Assembly: GCA_002591745.1 (NCBI GenBank)
Contig: PDLQ01000033.1
Coordinates: 1-53,832 of the forward strand
Source of the DNA: Lewinellaceae bacterium SD302
GTDB taxonomy: Bacteria; Bacteroidota; Bacteroidia; Chitinophagales; Saprospiraceae
Reading direction: 5' to 3'
DNA: 53,832 nt
The position numbers were made by a program, and so were the translations under genes. Every line of letters starts with the position of its first letter. Positions within the stretch are counted from its first letter, which is position 1. The notes beneath the pieces were generated by a model. It saw nothing but the letters and a program-made list of their open reading frames with translations. It searched no databases and was not told where the DNA came from. Below, piece after piece: positions 9,548 through 20,695 of this stretch.

Positions 9548-9802
9548 GCGTATGATTTAGGTAACTCAAAAATGAAGATAGCACTAATATATTTCAGGGA
9601 GGCCTGCAACGATCACCGAAGCTAAATTAGCAAAGCTCTTGTAAACCTTTCCATTTGAAGTGAGCTGGATCATTAGATACTATACACAAAAATTCGACCC
9701 ACTCTTATCTCGTATAACCGAAGGAGCGCAGCAACCACCAGCGGTGCTACCCTCTAGTTCCAGTCGTTATAAACCATTCCTCCCCCACCCCGTTCCAACA
9801 AA

Positions 9803-12304
9803 GTGCCCCACAAGACAAAGCCCAAATCGCCCACCAGGACAGCCCTCGTTAAAACGGGTACCGAGTGGTTCGCTACCCAAGGTTGGAAACCTTTCCCATT
9901 CCAGAAAAAAGCCTGGAAGAGCTACCTCAAGGGCGAAAGCGGGCTGGTAAACGCCCCCACCGGAAGCGGCAAGACTTATTCCTTACTCATCCCGATCTTC
10001 CTGGAATTTTTGTGGGGTCATGCGGATAATCCCGCCAAAAAACGCAACGGGCTGCAAGCCATCTGGATTACCCCGATCCGGGCGCTAACCCGCGAAATCC
10101 AGTCCGCCGCACAGCGGGCCGCCAATGACCTGGGACTGGAGTGGGACATCGCTATCCGCAGCGGCGACACCAGCAGCAGCGAAAGGACCAAACAGCGCAA
10201 AAAGCCGCCGGAACTACTCATCACCACTCCCGAAAGTCTGCACCTCCTACTGGCGGGCAAGGACCGCGATAAAACTTTCGGCAACCTCAAATGCCTGGTG
10301 GCTGACGAATGGCACGAACTGATCGGCACCAAGCGCGGTGTACTGGTAGAACTAGCCCTAAGTAAACTCCGTAGCCTTAGTCCGGGCATGAAGACCTGGG
10401 GCATTTCGGCGACGATCGGGAACCTGGAAGAAGCTAAAGACATCTTGCTGGGCATCAATGCGACCGGCACGACAATCCGTGCCGACATCAACAAGAAAAT
10501 CAGGATCAAGACCGTCTTGCCGGATGAGATCGAAACCTTCCCCTGGTCTGGCCACCTGGGTATCAAATTACTGGAAAAGGTCATACCGATCATTCACGCC
10601 AGTAAGACGACGCTGATCTTCACCAACACCCGCGCCCAGTGCGAAATCTGGTACCAGCGGTTACTGGATGCCGAGCCCGACCTCGCCGGAGCGATTGCCA
10701 TGCACCACGGCAGCATTGACCGGGAATTACGCGATTGGGTGGAAGACGCGCTGCATACCGCAGCCCTCAAGGCAGTAGTTTGCACCAGTAGCCTCGACCT
10801 GGGCGTAGATTTTCGGCCCGTGGAAACCATTGTGCAGATCGGGTCGCCAAAAGGAGTGGCCAGGTTTTTGCAGCGGGCCGGCCGTAGTGGTCATCAGCCC
10901 GGGGCCACCTCGGTTATCCATTTCGTACCAACCAACAGTCTGGAAATCATCGAGGCCGCTGCCTTGCGCTTTGCTTTTCAGCAACAGTCTATTGAGGCCA
11001 GAGAGCCATACTTTCGGAGTTTTGATGTTCTGGTCCAGTATCTCGTTACCCTGGCCGTAGGGGGCGATGGCTTTGCTACTTTGAAGACAAAAGAAGAGAT
11101 CAGACAAACCTTCAGTTTCAGCAGTATCACCGACGAAGAATTTCAGTGGTGCATTGATTTTATTACCCACGGGGGCAACAGCCTGGGGGCCTATGATGAA
11201 TACCATAAAGTCGTGCTCGTTCAACCCGACGAGGAAAATGGACTGGCCGCACCCCGTTATCAAATTGCCAATCGACGCATGGCCACCATCCACCGGCTGG
11301 GTATCGGGGCCATCGTGAGCATGACCTCATTACGGGTTAAGTACTTGCGCGGTGGTTACATCGGTAACGTAGAGGAATACTTCCTGGCTCAACTCAAACC
11401 GGGAGATACTTTCTGGTTTGCCGGCCGCAGCCTGAAGTTGGTAAAAATCACCGGCACCGAGGCCCTGGTGAAAAAAAGTGGCGCAAAAAAAGGAAAGATC
11501 CCCAGCTGGCAGGGCGGCCGTATGAGCCTGAGTAATAAACTGAGCGAGCACCTGCGGGCCACCATCGACCTGCTCCACCACGGGCGTTACGTAAACGACG
11601 AATTGGCCAGCCTGGAGCCATTGGTAGAGATTCAACAGGAGCGCAGTGCCGTGCCGAATAAGGATCAGTTTCTGATCGAATATTTTGAAGACCGTGAGGG
11701 TTACCACCTGGTGATGTACCCCTACGAGGGCCGCGCCGTTCACGAGGGATTGAGTGCTTTGATCGCTTATCGGCTGGGGCAGATTACGCCCATCAGTTTT
11801 ACCATCGCTATGAATGATTACGGTTTCGAATTGCTTAGCGACCTGCCTATCCCGATTGAAGAAGCGCTGGGCAGCGACCTGTTCAACACCAATGAACTTA
11901 CTCAGGATATCCAGGCCAGCGTCAACGCCACCGAACTGGCCCGCCGCCGTTTTCGGGACATCGCCGCTATTGCCGGACTGGTCTTCAAAGGCTTTCCCGG
12001 TAAATGGAAAAAGGAAAAGCATTTACAAAGCAGTTCCGCTCTATTCTTCGATGTTTTCAGCCAGTACGAGCCAGATAATTTATTGCTGCAACAGGCTTAC
12101 GAAGAGGTGATGACCTTCCAATTGCAGGAAGACCGGCTGATGCAGGCACTGGACCGGATCAACAGTCAATATTGGCTTTACAAAAACCCGGCAAAGGCGA
12201 CGCCCTTCAGCTTCTCTTTGATCGTCGACCGGTTACGGGAAAAAATGAGTAGTGAGAAACTGGCGGATCGGGTAAAGCGGATGAAATTAAATTTAGTGAA
12301 GTAA
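9803..12304 (+). CDS. Lhr-type (ligase-associated) DEXH-box DNA helicase
   Basis: 833 residues from a GTG start; no ATG lies upstream in frame near this point. Helicase motifs are in order: APTGSGKT (51-58, Walker A), TPIRALTREI (Ia), TTPESLHLLL, DEWH (168-171, motif II), SATIG (202-206, motif III), TNTRAQCE (IV), and QRAGRSGHQ (VI, about residue 360). The rest matches the extended Lhr C-terminal part with winged-helix and GxxxE-rich segments. Relatives act in DNA repair as 3'-5' ssDNA translocases and in Bacteroidota are usually next to an ATP-dependent DNA ligase, an exonuclease and a phosphoesterase; none of these is adjacent here. Divergent from the C25-like gene across 255 bp. Confidence 0.9.
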   Translation: MPHKTKPKSPTRTALVKTGTEWFATQGWKPFPFQKKAWKSYLKGESGLVNAPTGSGKTYSLLIPIFLEFLWGHADNPAKKRNGLQAIWITPIRALTREIQSAAQRAANDLGLEWDIAIRSGDTSSSERTKQRKKPPELLITTPESLHLLLAGKDRDKTFGNLKCLVADEWHELIGTKRGVLVELALSKLRSLSPGMKTWGISATIGNLEEAKDILLGINATGTTIRADINKKIRIKTVLPDEIETFPWSGHLGIKLLEKVIPIIHASKTTLIFTNTRAQCEIWYQRLLDAEPDLAGAIAMHHGSIDRELRDWVEDALHTAALKAVVCTSSLDLGVDFRPVETIVQIGSPKGVARFLQRAGRSGHQPGATSVIHFVPTNSLEIIEAAALRFAFQQQSIEAREPYFRSFDVLVQYLVTLAVGGDGFATLKTKEEIRQTFSFSSITDEEFQWCIDFITHGGNSLGAYDEYHKVVLVQPDEENGLAAPRYQIANRRMATIHRLGIGAIVSMTSLRVKYLRGGYIGNVEEYFLAQLKPGDTFWFAGRSLKLVKITGTEALVKKSGAKKGKIPSWQGGRMSLSNKLSEHLRATIDLLHHGRYVNDELASLEPLVEIQQERSAVPNKDQFLIEYFEDREGYHLVMYPYEGRAVHEGLSALIAYRLGQITPISFTIAMNDYGFELLSDLPIPIEEALGSDLFNTNELTQDIQASVNATELARRRFRDIAAIAGLVFKGFPGKWKKEKHLQSSSALFFDVFSQYEPDNLLLQQAYEEVMTFQLQEDRLMQALDRINSQYWLYKNPAKATPFSFSLIVDRLREKMSSEKLADRVKRMKLNLVK

Positions 12305-12402
12305 GGAAGTTTTCTCTTGGCATCTTTCAATATTTACCCCTAATTTGGTTATAGTTTTTTTCTACACCATTTCCCTACACCTTACCCCTTACACCCTATT
12401 AC

Positions 12403-13329
12403 ATGAATCGAGAAGAGGTTCTCGCTCATGCGGACGAGTTTCTCTCCCGCATTTGCGACCAAATTAATTATACTACCGTACCAAAGATTTTAAATGATTG
12501 CCAAATTCCCGACTATACTCTAGCTGCTGTCTTCCGCTCCGTTGAGGAAATTTTGGTGGAATATGATCTGGTAGAGCCAGCTCCGGAAGATACGTATACT
12601 CCCGGAGGATTTTGGCTACGGCTACGTCTTTCTCCCAAAGGATACGAACTGGTAGCCTCACGCATTTCCATCCGTCAAATATTACCTGATGAGGAAATCA
12701 CTTACAATTGTTTTCGTACCATTTTTAAAATCTTATATCGCCACCCGGGCGAATCCCTGGTCTACCAAAAACTGAAGGAAAAGGCCAAAGCCAGCGGCCT
12801 AAGACGGCGAAGCCTGAAAAATGATATTCGTCATTTCGTGCAACTCGGCTGGCTGACTACCAACCAAACGGGCGAGGACGAACTTGTGGTCCGCTTGGGG
12901 CTGAACGCCAATCAATATTTCGCCAACTTTCAAAAGGGTATCCAGTGGATCAGGCTGCACCCCTACTCAGCGGCACTAATCACCACAGAAATAGATAAGC
13001 AGCCGAATTCTTACCTTAAAAGCAGGATTGAACAGTACCGAGCGGACATGGAGAGAAGAAATAAATATCGTGAGATTAACCGTTTACTTTGCCCTGGTGT
13101 ACCGATAGGTTATTGGCAAAAGTTGCTATTCCATACGACGTGTTTCGGCAAGCGCTGGTACGGCCCGAAAAAGATTTATCCGGAAGGAAGTACCGTATTA
13201 TCGGACGAGCAAAGGGAAAAACTAAGTCGTTTTACCAGTCAGGAAATTGAATCAACCGTCGTTTGCATCGTAATTAGCTGCCTAATAATATTCGTAATTA
13301 AAGCATTTGGTGCCTGGTCTTTTTACTGA
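12403..13329 (+). CDS. Hypothetical protein, possible winged-helix domains and C-terminal TM anchor
   Basis: 308 residues, ATG start after an A/T- and C-rich 98-bp leader. I do not recognise the family. Residues 1-140 look like two alpha/beta units of winged-helix size (FLSRICDQINYTTVPKIL; SLKNDIRHFVQLGWLTTNQ). The last 25 residues (TVVCIVISCLIIFVIKAFGA) form one hydrophobic helix, suggesting tail anchoring in the inner membrane. Its 3' end overlaps the convergent GNAT gene by 32 bp, so the C-terminal helix and the end of the acetyltransferase are encoded on opposite strands of the same DNA. Confidence 0.7.
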   Translation: MNREEVLAHADEFLSRICDQINYTTVPKILNDCQIPDYTLAAVFRSVEEILVEYDLVEPAPEDTYTPGGFWLRLRLSPKGYELVASRISIRQILPDEEITYNCFRTIFKILYRHPGESLVYQKLKEKAKASGLRRRSLKNDIRHFVQLGWLTTNQTGEDELVVRLGLNANQYFANFQKGIQWIRLHPYSAALITTEIDKQPNSYLKSRIEQYRADMERRNKYREINRLLCPGVPIGYWQKLLFHTTCFGKRWYGPKKIYPEGSTVLSDEQREKLSRFTSQEIESTVVCIVISCLIIFVIKAFGAWSFY

Positions 13330-13834
13330 TCGGTTTCACCATTGTAATCAGTCCCCGTAACTCTTCCACCATTCCTGGAAAAGGCAGGCGAATCTTTCCC
13401 GTCTCTTTAAAGCCCAACCTTTCGTAGAAGCGGCGGGAGTCACCCACTTCCATGGTTTCCAGCCAGCAATAGTCGAAGTTATCGGTGCGGGCGTGCTCAA
13501 CGATCAGCCGCATTAACCGGCCCCCAATCCCTTTGCCCTGGGCCTCGGTGGCTAAGTATAGTCTCTGGGTGTACAGATAGCGGCCGGAGTCAGCATTGAT
13601 CGGTTTCTTGTCCCGCATTATTTTACAGTAGCCCACGGCTTGGTCTACGTAGATGACTTGGTAAAACTCGGCCCGTTCATCCGTAAATTCTTCGGCCAGC
13701 TTTTCTTCGGAGTACATATTTTTCACGTACCAGGCGCCGTCATCGTCCCACAGGTAAGCGTAGGCGGGCGGGTAGTGAATTCGCATGAAATTGGCTATCC
13801 AGGGAATGTCTTTAGCGGTCAGTCTCCAGAGCAT
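13298..13834 (-). CDS. GNAT-family N-acetyltransferase
   Basis: 178 residues. The acetyl-CoA-binding signature is LYLATEAQGKGIGGRLMRLI (R/Q-G-x-G-x-G/A), followed by the typical NFDYCWLETMEVGDSRRFYERLGF segment with the GFKETG strand. Substrate unknown. Convergent with and overlapping the 308-aa gene by 32 bp. A second, similarly sized GNAT gene lies at 30060-30584. Confidence 0.85.
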   Translation of the reverse strand: MLWRLTAKDIPWIANFMRIHYPPAYAYLWDDDGAWYVKNMYSEEKLAEEFTDERAEFYQVIYVDQAVGYCKIMRDKKPINADSGRYLYTQRLYLATEAQGKGIGGRLMRLIVEHARTDNFDYCWLETMEVGDSRRFYERLGFKETGKIRLPFPGMVEELRGLITMVKPISKKTRHQML

Positions 13835-13939
13835 AGTCGGGGGAATTTTGGCAATGAGGCAACGCGTAGATCATAGATGATTTAATAGAGTGAGTATCCA
13901 GTAACCTCCATTTAGTCATTAGCTCACCGGATCATTGGT

Positions 13940-14317
13940 TCACTCCCAATCGTGTAAACCCGGGTAAAAAGCATCTTTAACGTGCTCCAATTTATAACAA
14001 CCGTCTGGTTCCAGGATGACGGAAACTAGGTCGAAACGCAGCTCCCATTCATGCTTGATTTTTTCCATATATGCCGCGGCGGCGGAACTGAGTAGTTCGG
14101 TCTGCCGCTTGCGGACAAACTCCAGCGGGTGGCCGAAAGCATCGGTACTACGGGTCTTTACCTCCACAAAAACCAGGGCAGGGCCGTCCATAAAGATCAG
14201 GTCGATCTCAGCCCGGCGGTGGCGCCAGTTCTGTTCCAGGGGTTCATATCCGAGGCCTTGTAAATATTGTTGTGCCAGGGCTTCTCCCCTGCGCCCCAAA
14301 AGCTGCTTTGGCGTCAT
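13940..14317 (-). CDS. YraN family (UPF0102) endonuclease-like protein
   Basis: 125 residues, the family's usual length. Begins GRRGEALAQQYLQGLGY, then the nuclease-fold core AEIDLIFMDGPALVFVEVKTRS with the E-x-D...E-x-K residues, and RKRQTELLSSAAAAYM. YraN proteins are predicted Holliday-junction-resolvase-like nucleases of unproven role. An outward-pointing TTGCTACTTTG repeat end lies about 90 bp upstream and may carry its promoter. Confidence 0.9.
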   Translation of the reverse strand: MTPKQLLGRRGEALAQQYLQGLGYEPLEQNWRHRRAEIDLIFMDGPALVFVEVKTRSTDAFGHPLEFVRKRQTELLSSAAAAYMEKIKHEWELRFDLVSVILEPDGCYKLEHVKDAFYPGLHDWE

Positions 14318-14406
14318 ATTACTTATCTGGTCTTTTTCTAAATTACTGATAATGCGATGATTAAGTGAACCTCAAGCGAGTTTTCGGCCTTTTAATAGTG
14401 TATTTT

Positions 14407-14528
14407 GGCTAACAAAGTAGCAATGTCAACAATGATTTAATGACAAATAATTGGTGACCAAAGCTCTGACATCAGACCCTTGTATCACCAGATCATTGTA
14501 TTACTATCTGGCACTGCTACTTTGAAGC
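14407..14528. repeat. Two-ended AAAGTAGCAA repeat element (copy 1)
   Basis: Left end GGCTAACAAAGTAGCAATG (14407-14425), right end CTGCTACTTTGAAGC (14514-14528), facing each other. Between them are inner inverted repeats (ACAATGAT 14429-14436 with ATCATTGT 14492-14499; GGTGA with TCACC). It fills the divergent gap between yraN and the small 4-Cys gene, each end reading outward toward one gene. Confidence 0.7.
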
Positions 14529-14568
14529 TACGATAACAGCATTAAACAACTATAAAATTAAAAATATC

Positions 14569-14775
14569 ATGGAAGCTACTTGCAATAAATGTAACCACTG
14601 GGACACTAACTCTACCGCGGCCAAACAAGAAAACTTTGGCGAATGTGATGTACTGAGTGCCCCCGGAACTACCGGCATGCAATTCGTATTGCCCGTCATC
14701 CAAAGCGGCACTCCTACCGGAGCCGAAATGATCACTTCCGGCGACTTTGGCTGCAACCAGTTCGCCGCCGCCTAA
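14569..14775 (+). CDS. Small four-cysteine putative metal-binding protein
   Basis: 68 residues, ATG start. Cysteines are arranged C-x2-C-x-HW ... FGEC ... DFGCNQF (C5, C8, C27, C62), resembling small zinc-ribbon-like proteins in which four cysteines bind one metal ion. No signal peptide or membrane helix. The gene is isolated, has its own upstream repeat end (TGCTACTTTG 40 bp before the ATG) and is followed by a clear terminator, which supports it being expressed. Function unknown. Confidence 0.75.
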   Translation: MEATCNKCNHWDTNSTAAKQENFGECDVLSAPGTTGMQFVLPVIQSGTPTGAEMITSGDFGCNQFAAA

Positions 14776-14846
14776 GGAAACTACCCTTACTTAGTCGTTG
14801 ATTTGTCCAACAACCGATCAACACTTTACGAGTAAACACAAGTTTA

Positions 14847-14878
14847 AAGCCTCGCTGAAATTCGGTGAGGCTTTTTTT
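14847..14878. terminator. Bidirectional intrinsic terminator
   Basis: AAGCCTC...GAGGCTT stem with TTTTTTT on the plus side, and an A-run then hairpin then TTT on the minus side. It ends the small 4-Cys gene on plus and sits immediately after the cysM stop codon on minus. Confidence 0.8.
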
Positions 14879-15770
14879 ATTGAATAGGTTGATACACCCC
14901 ACTACTCAAATACCGGTCTCCCCGATCGCAGATAATACAGACTACCAGTCCTTCTTCCAGTTCCTCGCAAAGTCGTAAGGCCGCCGCTGTAGCCCCCCCG
15001 CTGCTGACGCCCCCAAAAACCGCGGCCTCTTTTGCCAAACGGTGCATAGTATTTACTGCTTCGTCGCGGCTCACATCAATGATCCGGTCTACCAACTCCG
15101 GCTCGTAAATCTTAGGCAGAAAGGCCGGACTCCAGCGACGAATGCCGGGAATACTGCTGCCGTCAGTAGGTTGTACGCCCACAATTTGCACGCTTTTGCT
15201 TTGCTCTTTGAAATAGGTACTCGTCCCGGTGATCGTTCCCGTAGTGCCCATACTGCTTACGAAGTGGGTAACTTTACCATCGGTATCCCGCCAGATTTCC
15301 GGACCGGTAGTGCGGTAATGGGCCAGTTTGTTATCCGGATTGGCAAATTGATCGAGTTGAAAATAGTCTCCCGTAGCGGCCATTTCAGCGGCCAACTCCC
15401 GGCTGTATTCGATGGTTTTTTCCGCCGGCGTCAGGATCACTTCTGCTCCGTAGGCCTGCATCGTTTGCACCCGTTCGGCGGTACTGTTCTCCGGCATCAG
15501 CAGGGTGATGGGAATCTGTAAGCCCGCCGCAATCATGGCCAGGGCGATTCCGGTGTTGCCGCTCGTTGCCTCTACCAGCCGGGTACCGGGTTTTAGTTCA
15601 CCCCGTTCCAGTGCACCGTTGATCATGGCGTAGGCGGCCCGATCCTTGACGCTACCGCCGGGATTCTGCCCTTCCAGCTTACCATAGAGCTGGACTTTAC
15701 TATCAGGAGGTAATAATGTGGAAAGATCAACGAGGGGGGTATTGCCAATCAGGTCAGTTAGCTTTTTCAT
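14877..15770 (-). CDS. cysM: Cysteine synthase B (O-acetylserine sulfhydrylase)
   Basis: 297 residues. A PLP-dependent beta-family enzyme making L-cysteine from O-acetyl-L-serine and sulfide or thiosulfate. Visible motifs: IGNTPLVDL near the N-terminus, GGSVKDRAA with the Schiff-base lysine K42, ATSGNTGIAL (substrate/PLP contact), SSMGTTGTITG (phosphate-binding glycine loop) and FGGVSSGGATAAAL. Length and the PENSTAERVQTMQAYGAE stretch fit the CysM rather than the longer CysK branch. Single-gene transcript; the bidirectional terminator follows directly. Confidence 0.92.
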   Translation of the reverse strand: MKKLTDLIGNTPLVDLSTLLPPDSKVQLYGKLEGQNPGGSVKDRAAYAMINGALERGELKPGTRLVEATSGNTGIALAMIAAGLQIPITLLMPENSTAERVQTMQAYGAEVILTPAEKTIEYSRELAAEMAATGDYFQLDQFANPDNKLAHYRTTGPEIWRDTDGKVTHFVSSMGTTGTITGTSTYFKEQSKSVQIVGVQPTDGSSIPGIRRWSPAFLPKIYEPELVDRIIDVSRDEAVNTMHRLAKEAAVFGGVSSGGATAAALRLCEELEEGLVVCIICDRGDRYLSSGVYQPIQ

Positions 15771-15998
15771 GGGGTTATACTTTTTCTCTGCATCTTAACG
15801 TCACAATTTCCGACATGGTTAAAGGAAACAGGGGATAGGAGCGCTGCGCTTTCGGAAACAGGCGCATGCGTGGCAGTCTTCCACCACGCGGCCCGACCTT
15901 GAAATAGGGATAGAAAAAGCACAGCGCGCGTACATCCCTAAAGCGCAAAACGCTCGACTACTACTTCCAAAAGCTGAAGGCGCTCCCAGCTTCAAATA

Positions 15999-18122
15999 TC
16001 AAGACAGCACCTGATACACCAGCATGGCCCCGAAATAAGCCAGCCCCGTTAAAAAGAAGAACTGTACGGCCGGCCACTTCCAGCTATTGGTCTCCCTTTT
16101 AGTAACGGCGAGGGTCCCCATGCACATCATGGCAAAGACGTAGAAGATCAACAAACTCCAGGCCGTAGCCTGGTTGTAGACCATCTCGCCGGTAACGGGA
16201 TCGCGCTCCTGGGCCAATCGTTCGCGGATACGAAATTCGTCTTCCTCGTGGCCGACACTGTAGATGGTGGCCATGGTGCCGATGAAAACCTCGCGGGCCG
16301 CGAAACTGGTGAGCAGAGCGATGCCGATCTTCCAGTCATAACCCAATGGTGTGATCACCGGCTCGATAAATTTCCCCAGATGACCGGCGTAGCTGGCCTC
16401 CAGTTTATTTGCCGCGATGAGGTCGTCAGTGGCCGTCTCGTCGAGATTTAATTCCTCGGACTGCTCAGTAGCAGTTTGCTCCGCCATTTGCATTTTGTCG
16501 CCGGGGCCGAAACTGGACATCACCCACAACAGAATACTGATCACGATGATGATTTTACCTGCTTCCAGGGCGAAGGTTTTCGTTTTTTGGTAAACGTTGT
16601 TCCAGACGTTACGCCAGACCGGTGGACGATAAGGCGGCAGCTCCAGCATCAGAAAACTTCTTTCCGGAGTTTTCAGGACTAATTTAAAAAGGAAAGCACT
16701 AAAGATTGCCCCCACGATACCCAGCACGTATAACCCGGCGAAGGCTAGTCCCTGAACATTCAGCCAGCCACCCAGCACTGTAGTAGCCGGTACGGCGAAG
16801 CCAATCAGCACTGTGTAGACCGGTAGCCGGGCCGAGCAACCAGTCAGTGGCGTGACCAAAATTGTGAGTAATCGCTCCTTCCAGTTCGAGATTGTCCGGG
16901 CACTCATGATGGCCGGAATAGCACAGGCGTGGCCGCTAATGAGGGCTACTACCGACCGACCGTTCAGGCCAAAGCGTTGCATCAGGTGATCAAACATGAA
17001 GGCCGCGCGTGCCATGTAGCCAACTTCCTCAAGCAAGGAAACCAAAAAGAAAAGAATGGCTATCTGGGGTGCAAAAACCAGGATACCACCCAGCCCGGCA
17101 ATAACCCCATCCACCAGTAAATCAGACAGCCACCCTTCGCCCAGGGCATAACGCACTCCGTCGCCCAATTGGCCGAAAATCCATTCGATTCCGTTCATCG
17201 GAAATTCCGCCCAGGAAAACAAAGCCTGAAACAGCAACAGCATGATAGCCAGGAAGATCAAGGGGCCGAAGATGCGGTGGGTAAGGATACGGTCGAGTTT
17301 ATCCGTCGTCGTATTGAATTCCTCGCCGCCGCGTTTGATGGTGTCGTAGACAACTGGTTCCAACGCATCGTAGCGCGACATCGTCTCGTTCACCTGAGAG
17401 CGCAGGCTGTGCAAGCCCCGATCCATCTTGGCTTGCTGAATACGGTGGCGCTTTTTTTCGTCGATGAAGTCCAGCCACTGAGCGTGGTGGACCATCAGCA
17501 AAGCGTGGTAATCATTGCGGGCTGGCAATTCCTGCCGCAAATCGCTGATCACATCCTTTTCTAAAGGGGGCAGCGCGTAAAAAGGCTCTTCGGGGCGGAA
17601 CTGCAACGGGTCTTCGATCAATTCGCGGACAGCCGCATAGAGGTTCTCGATTCCCTCACCACTCCGGCTACTGACCAGGACGGTAGGCACCCCGAGTCTT
17701 TTACCCAGTTGCTTGAGGTCTACCTTAAGTTGGTCCTTCTCAATCAGATCGGCCATATTGAGTACCAGGATCAATGGCAGGTCCAGGTCGCGTAGTTGAC
17801 TGAAAAGCAGGAGGTGTTTATCCAGCTTGGTCACGTCGGCTACGTATAGCAAGGCATTGGGCAGTTCGTCGATCTGTCCTTTGATGAGGGCGTGTACGAC
17901 TACCCTTTCGTCCAGCGAAGTCGGGTAGCAACTGTAGGCTCCGGGGAAATCGATGATTTCTACGGGCGGTAGTCCTTTGAGGGTAAGTTGGGCAGATTTT
18001 TTATCCACCGTCACTCCGGGGAAATTGCCGACTTTCTGCCGTAGCCCGGTCAGTAAATTGAAGATGGAGGATTTCCCGCTATTGGGGTTCCCCACCAAGC
18101 CGATGGTGAGTTGATTGTTCAA
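15999..18122 (-). CDS. feoB: Ferrous iron transporter B
   Basis: 707 residues. N-terminal G domain with GLVGNPNSGKSS (G1, residues 8-19), DFPGAYSCYP (G3), NMADL (G4) and SSRSGEG (G5). A helical linker follows, then the membrane part from about residue 285 with two Gate repeats and the conserved GHACAIPAIMSARTI and GCSARLPVYTVLIG segments, ending SLLIFYVFAMMCMGTLAV. It imports Fe2+ through the inner membrane with GTP binding. The start lies 17 nt after the feoA stop, so the two are one operon in the usual feoA-feoB order. An unusual 50-residue polar insert (EQTATEQSEELNLDETATDD) sits between membrane segments near residue 555. Confidence 0.95.
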   Translation of the reverse strand: MNNQLTIGLVGNPNSGKSSIFNLLTGLRQKVGNFPGVTVDKKSAQLTLKGLPPVEIIDFPGAYSCYPTSLDERVVVHALIKGQIDELPNALLYVADVTKLDKHLLLFSQLRDLDLPLILVLNMADLIEKDQLKVDLKQLGKRLGVPTVLVSSRSGEGIENLYAAVRELIEDPLQFRPEEPFYALPPLEKDVISDLRQELPARNDYHALLMVHHAQWLDFIDEKKRHRIQQAKMDRGLHSLRSQVNETMSRYDALEPVVYDTIKRGGEEFNTTTDKLDRILTHRIFGPLIFLAIMLLLFQALFSWAEFPMNGIEWIFGQLGDGVRYALGEGWLSDLLVDGVIAGLGGILVFAPQIAILFFLVSLLEEVGYMARAAFMFDHLMQRFGLNGRSVVALISGHACAIPAIMSARTISNWKERLLTILVTPLTGCSARLPVYTVLIGFAVPATTVLGGWLNVQGLAFAGLYVLGIVGAIFSAFLFKLVLKTPERSFLMLELPPYRPPVWRNVWNNVYQKTKTFALEAGKIIIVISILLWVMSSFGPGDKMQMAEQTATEQSEELNLDETATDDLIAANKLEASYAGHLGKFIEPVITPLGYDWKIGIALLTSFAAREVFIGTMATIYSVGHEEDEFRIRERLAQERDPVTGEMVYNQATAWSLLIFYVFAMMCMGTLAVTKRETNSWKWPAVQFFFLTGLAYFGAMLVYQVLS

Positions 18123-18139
18123 GCGGATTCTCTCTTAAG

Positions 18140-18373
18140 CTATTTGATCACAATGCAGTCCAGTTCAAGTTTGCGCAGAGCTACACACTGGCGGTCCACT
18201 TTCACGTACCAACAGCCACCAAAGGGCGAACGGCGGATCAGCCGCAACCGCGCACCGGGCTTGATACCGATGTCTAATAGCTTCGTAGCCAACTCTTCAT
18301 TAGTGAAGCGCTGGATAGTGCCGGTTTGCTGATTGGCCATTTCGGAAGCCGTTCCGGGAATATTTGTGGACAT
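18140..18373 (-). CDS. feoA: Ferrous iron transport protein A
   Basis: 77 residues forming a single SH3-like FeoA domain: LLDIGIKPGARLRLIRRSPFGGCWYVKVDRQCVALRKLELDCIVI. FeoA supports FeoB-dependent Fe2+ uptake from the cytoplasmic side. The N-terminal 20 residues (MSTNIPGTASEMANQQTGT) are longer than usual, so a later start at the second Met is possible. First gene of the feoAB operon; a TATATTTG -7-like element and an outward-pointing repeat end lie upstream. Confidence 0.92.
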   Translation of the reverse strand: MSTNIPGTASEMANQQTGTIQRFTNEELATKLLDIGIKPGARLRLIRRSPFGGCWYVKVDRQCVALRKLELDCIVIK

Positions 18374-18391
18374 ATTTGGCTAGGTTGGTCG

Positions 18392-18399
18392 CAAATATA
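18392..18399 (-). promoter_or_regulatory. Putative -7 element (TATATTTG) for feoAB
   Basis: Minus strand TATATTTG matches TAnnTTTG and lies 18 bp before the feoA ATG. A matching -33 TTTG is not obvious. Confidence 0.4.
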
Positions 18400-18491
18400 G
18401 TGCAAGCACACTTATCTGGTACCAGTCTAAATAAATGCTTTATGTATTCAACGGTAAATTGACGGTATTGGGACGAAGCGGGGTGGGTTAT

Positions 18492-18687
18492 GGCTAACAA
18501 AGTAGCAAGGTTCTGGCGATCTTGTCAGTACACTCGACGAAGGAGATGGGCTGAAAAGTGTCTCTAGAATTATTCTTCAGCCTACCCAGGTCCGACTACA
18601 TTAGGGCGGATAAACCCCTCCCAGAGTCGTCGAGTGAACTGACGACAGGCCGTTCGGCTCCGCTATCCACCTTGCTACTTTGAAGCC
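18492..18687. repeat. Two-ended AAAGTAGCAA repeat element (copy 2)
   Basis: Left end GGCTAACAAAGTAGCAAGG (18492-18510), right end CCTTGCTACTTTGAAGCC (18670-18687). Inside, 18524-18540 and 18627-18643 form a 17-bp inverted repeat with one mismatch, so the whole unit is a nested palindrome. The left end reads toward feoA; the right end points into the 3' end of guaB. Confidence 0.75.
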
Positions 18688-18735
18688 AAAAGGTGCCGAG
18701 TGAAATGGTGTGATTAATTTTGTCCGAGTACTTAC

Positions 18736-20280
<1,545 letters not shown>

Positions 20281-20695
20281 TTATGATACGGCAACAATGC
20301 ACGAATTTGTATCTTGCCGGCCTTCCTTGACAGTAGCCCAAAAAAAGCTTGCGCCCCCGCGATTCCAAATCAATCGGCAAGGATTGAATTTCGAATCGCG
20401 CAGGGCGCTGTCTGCTGGAAAACATAGTAATTAAAAGAATAATTAGGTTTGCCAGGTATTTGGTTATTCAGGGTTAATGATTAATAGTAGATGAAACAAG
20501 CTAAAGCAAAATAATCTTAAAATAGGTGGTTTTATTCTACCTGGAGAGCGAAAATTTTTGGTTAGTATTTTAAAGAAATCAGCATTATCCTCCGGCTATG
20601 AGACTCGGAACATGGATACATCGCCAAAAGCAAAGACTGTGCCAAAAGTCAGCACGCTCATTTACAGCACCCAACACAGTAAATAAAATAACATA

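Larger units (their letters stand above)
18374..18735. other. Gap between feoA and guaB, filled by a repeat element
   Basis: No gene. The feoA promoter region occupies about 100 bp; the rest is the two-ended repeat element 18492-18687 described separately. Confidence 0.6.

Noticed and set aside
11073-11086. TTGCTACTTTGAAG inside the Lhr-type helicase
   Set aside because: 14-bp match to the repeat end, but it codes GFATLK at normal family length, so it is likely coincidence of codons.
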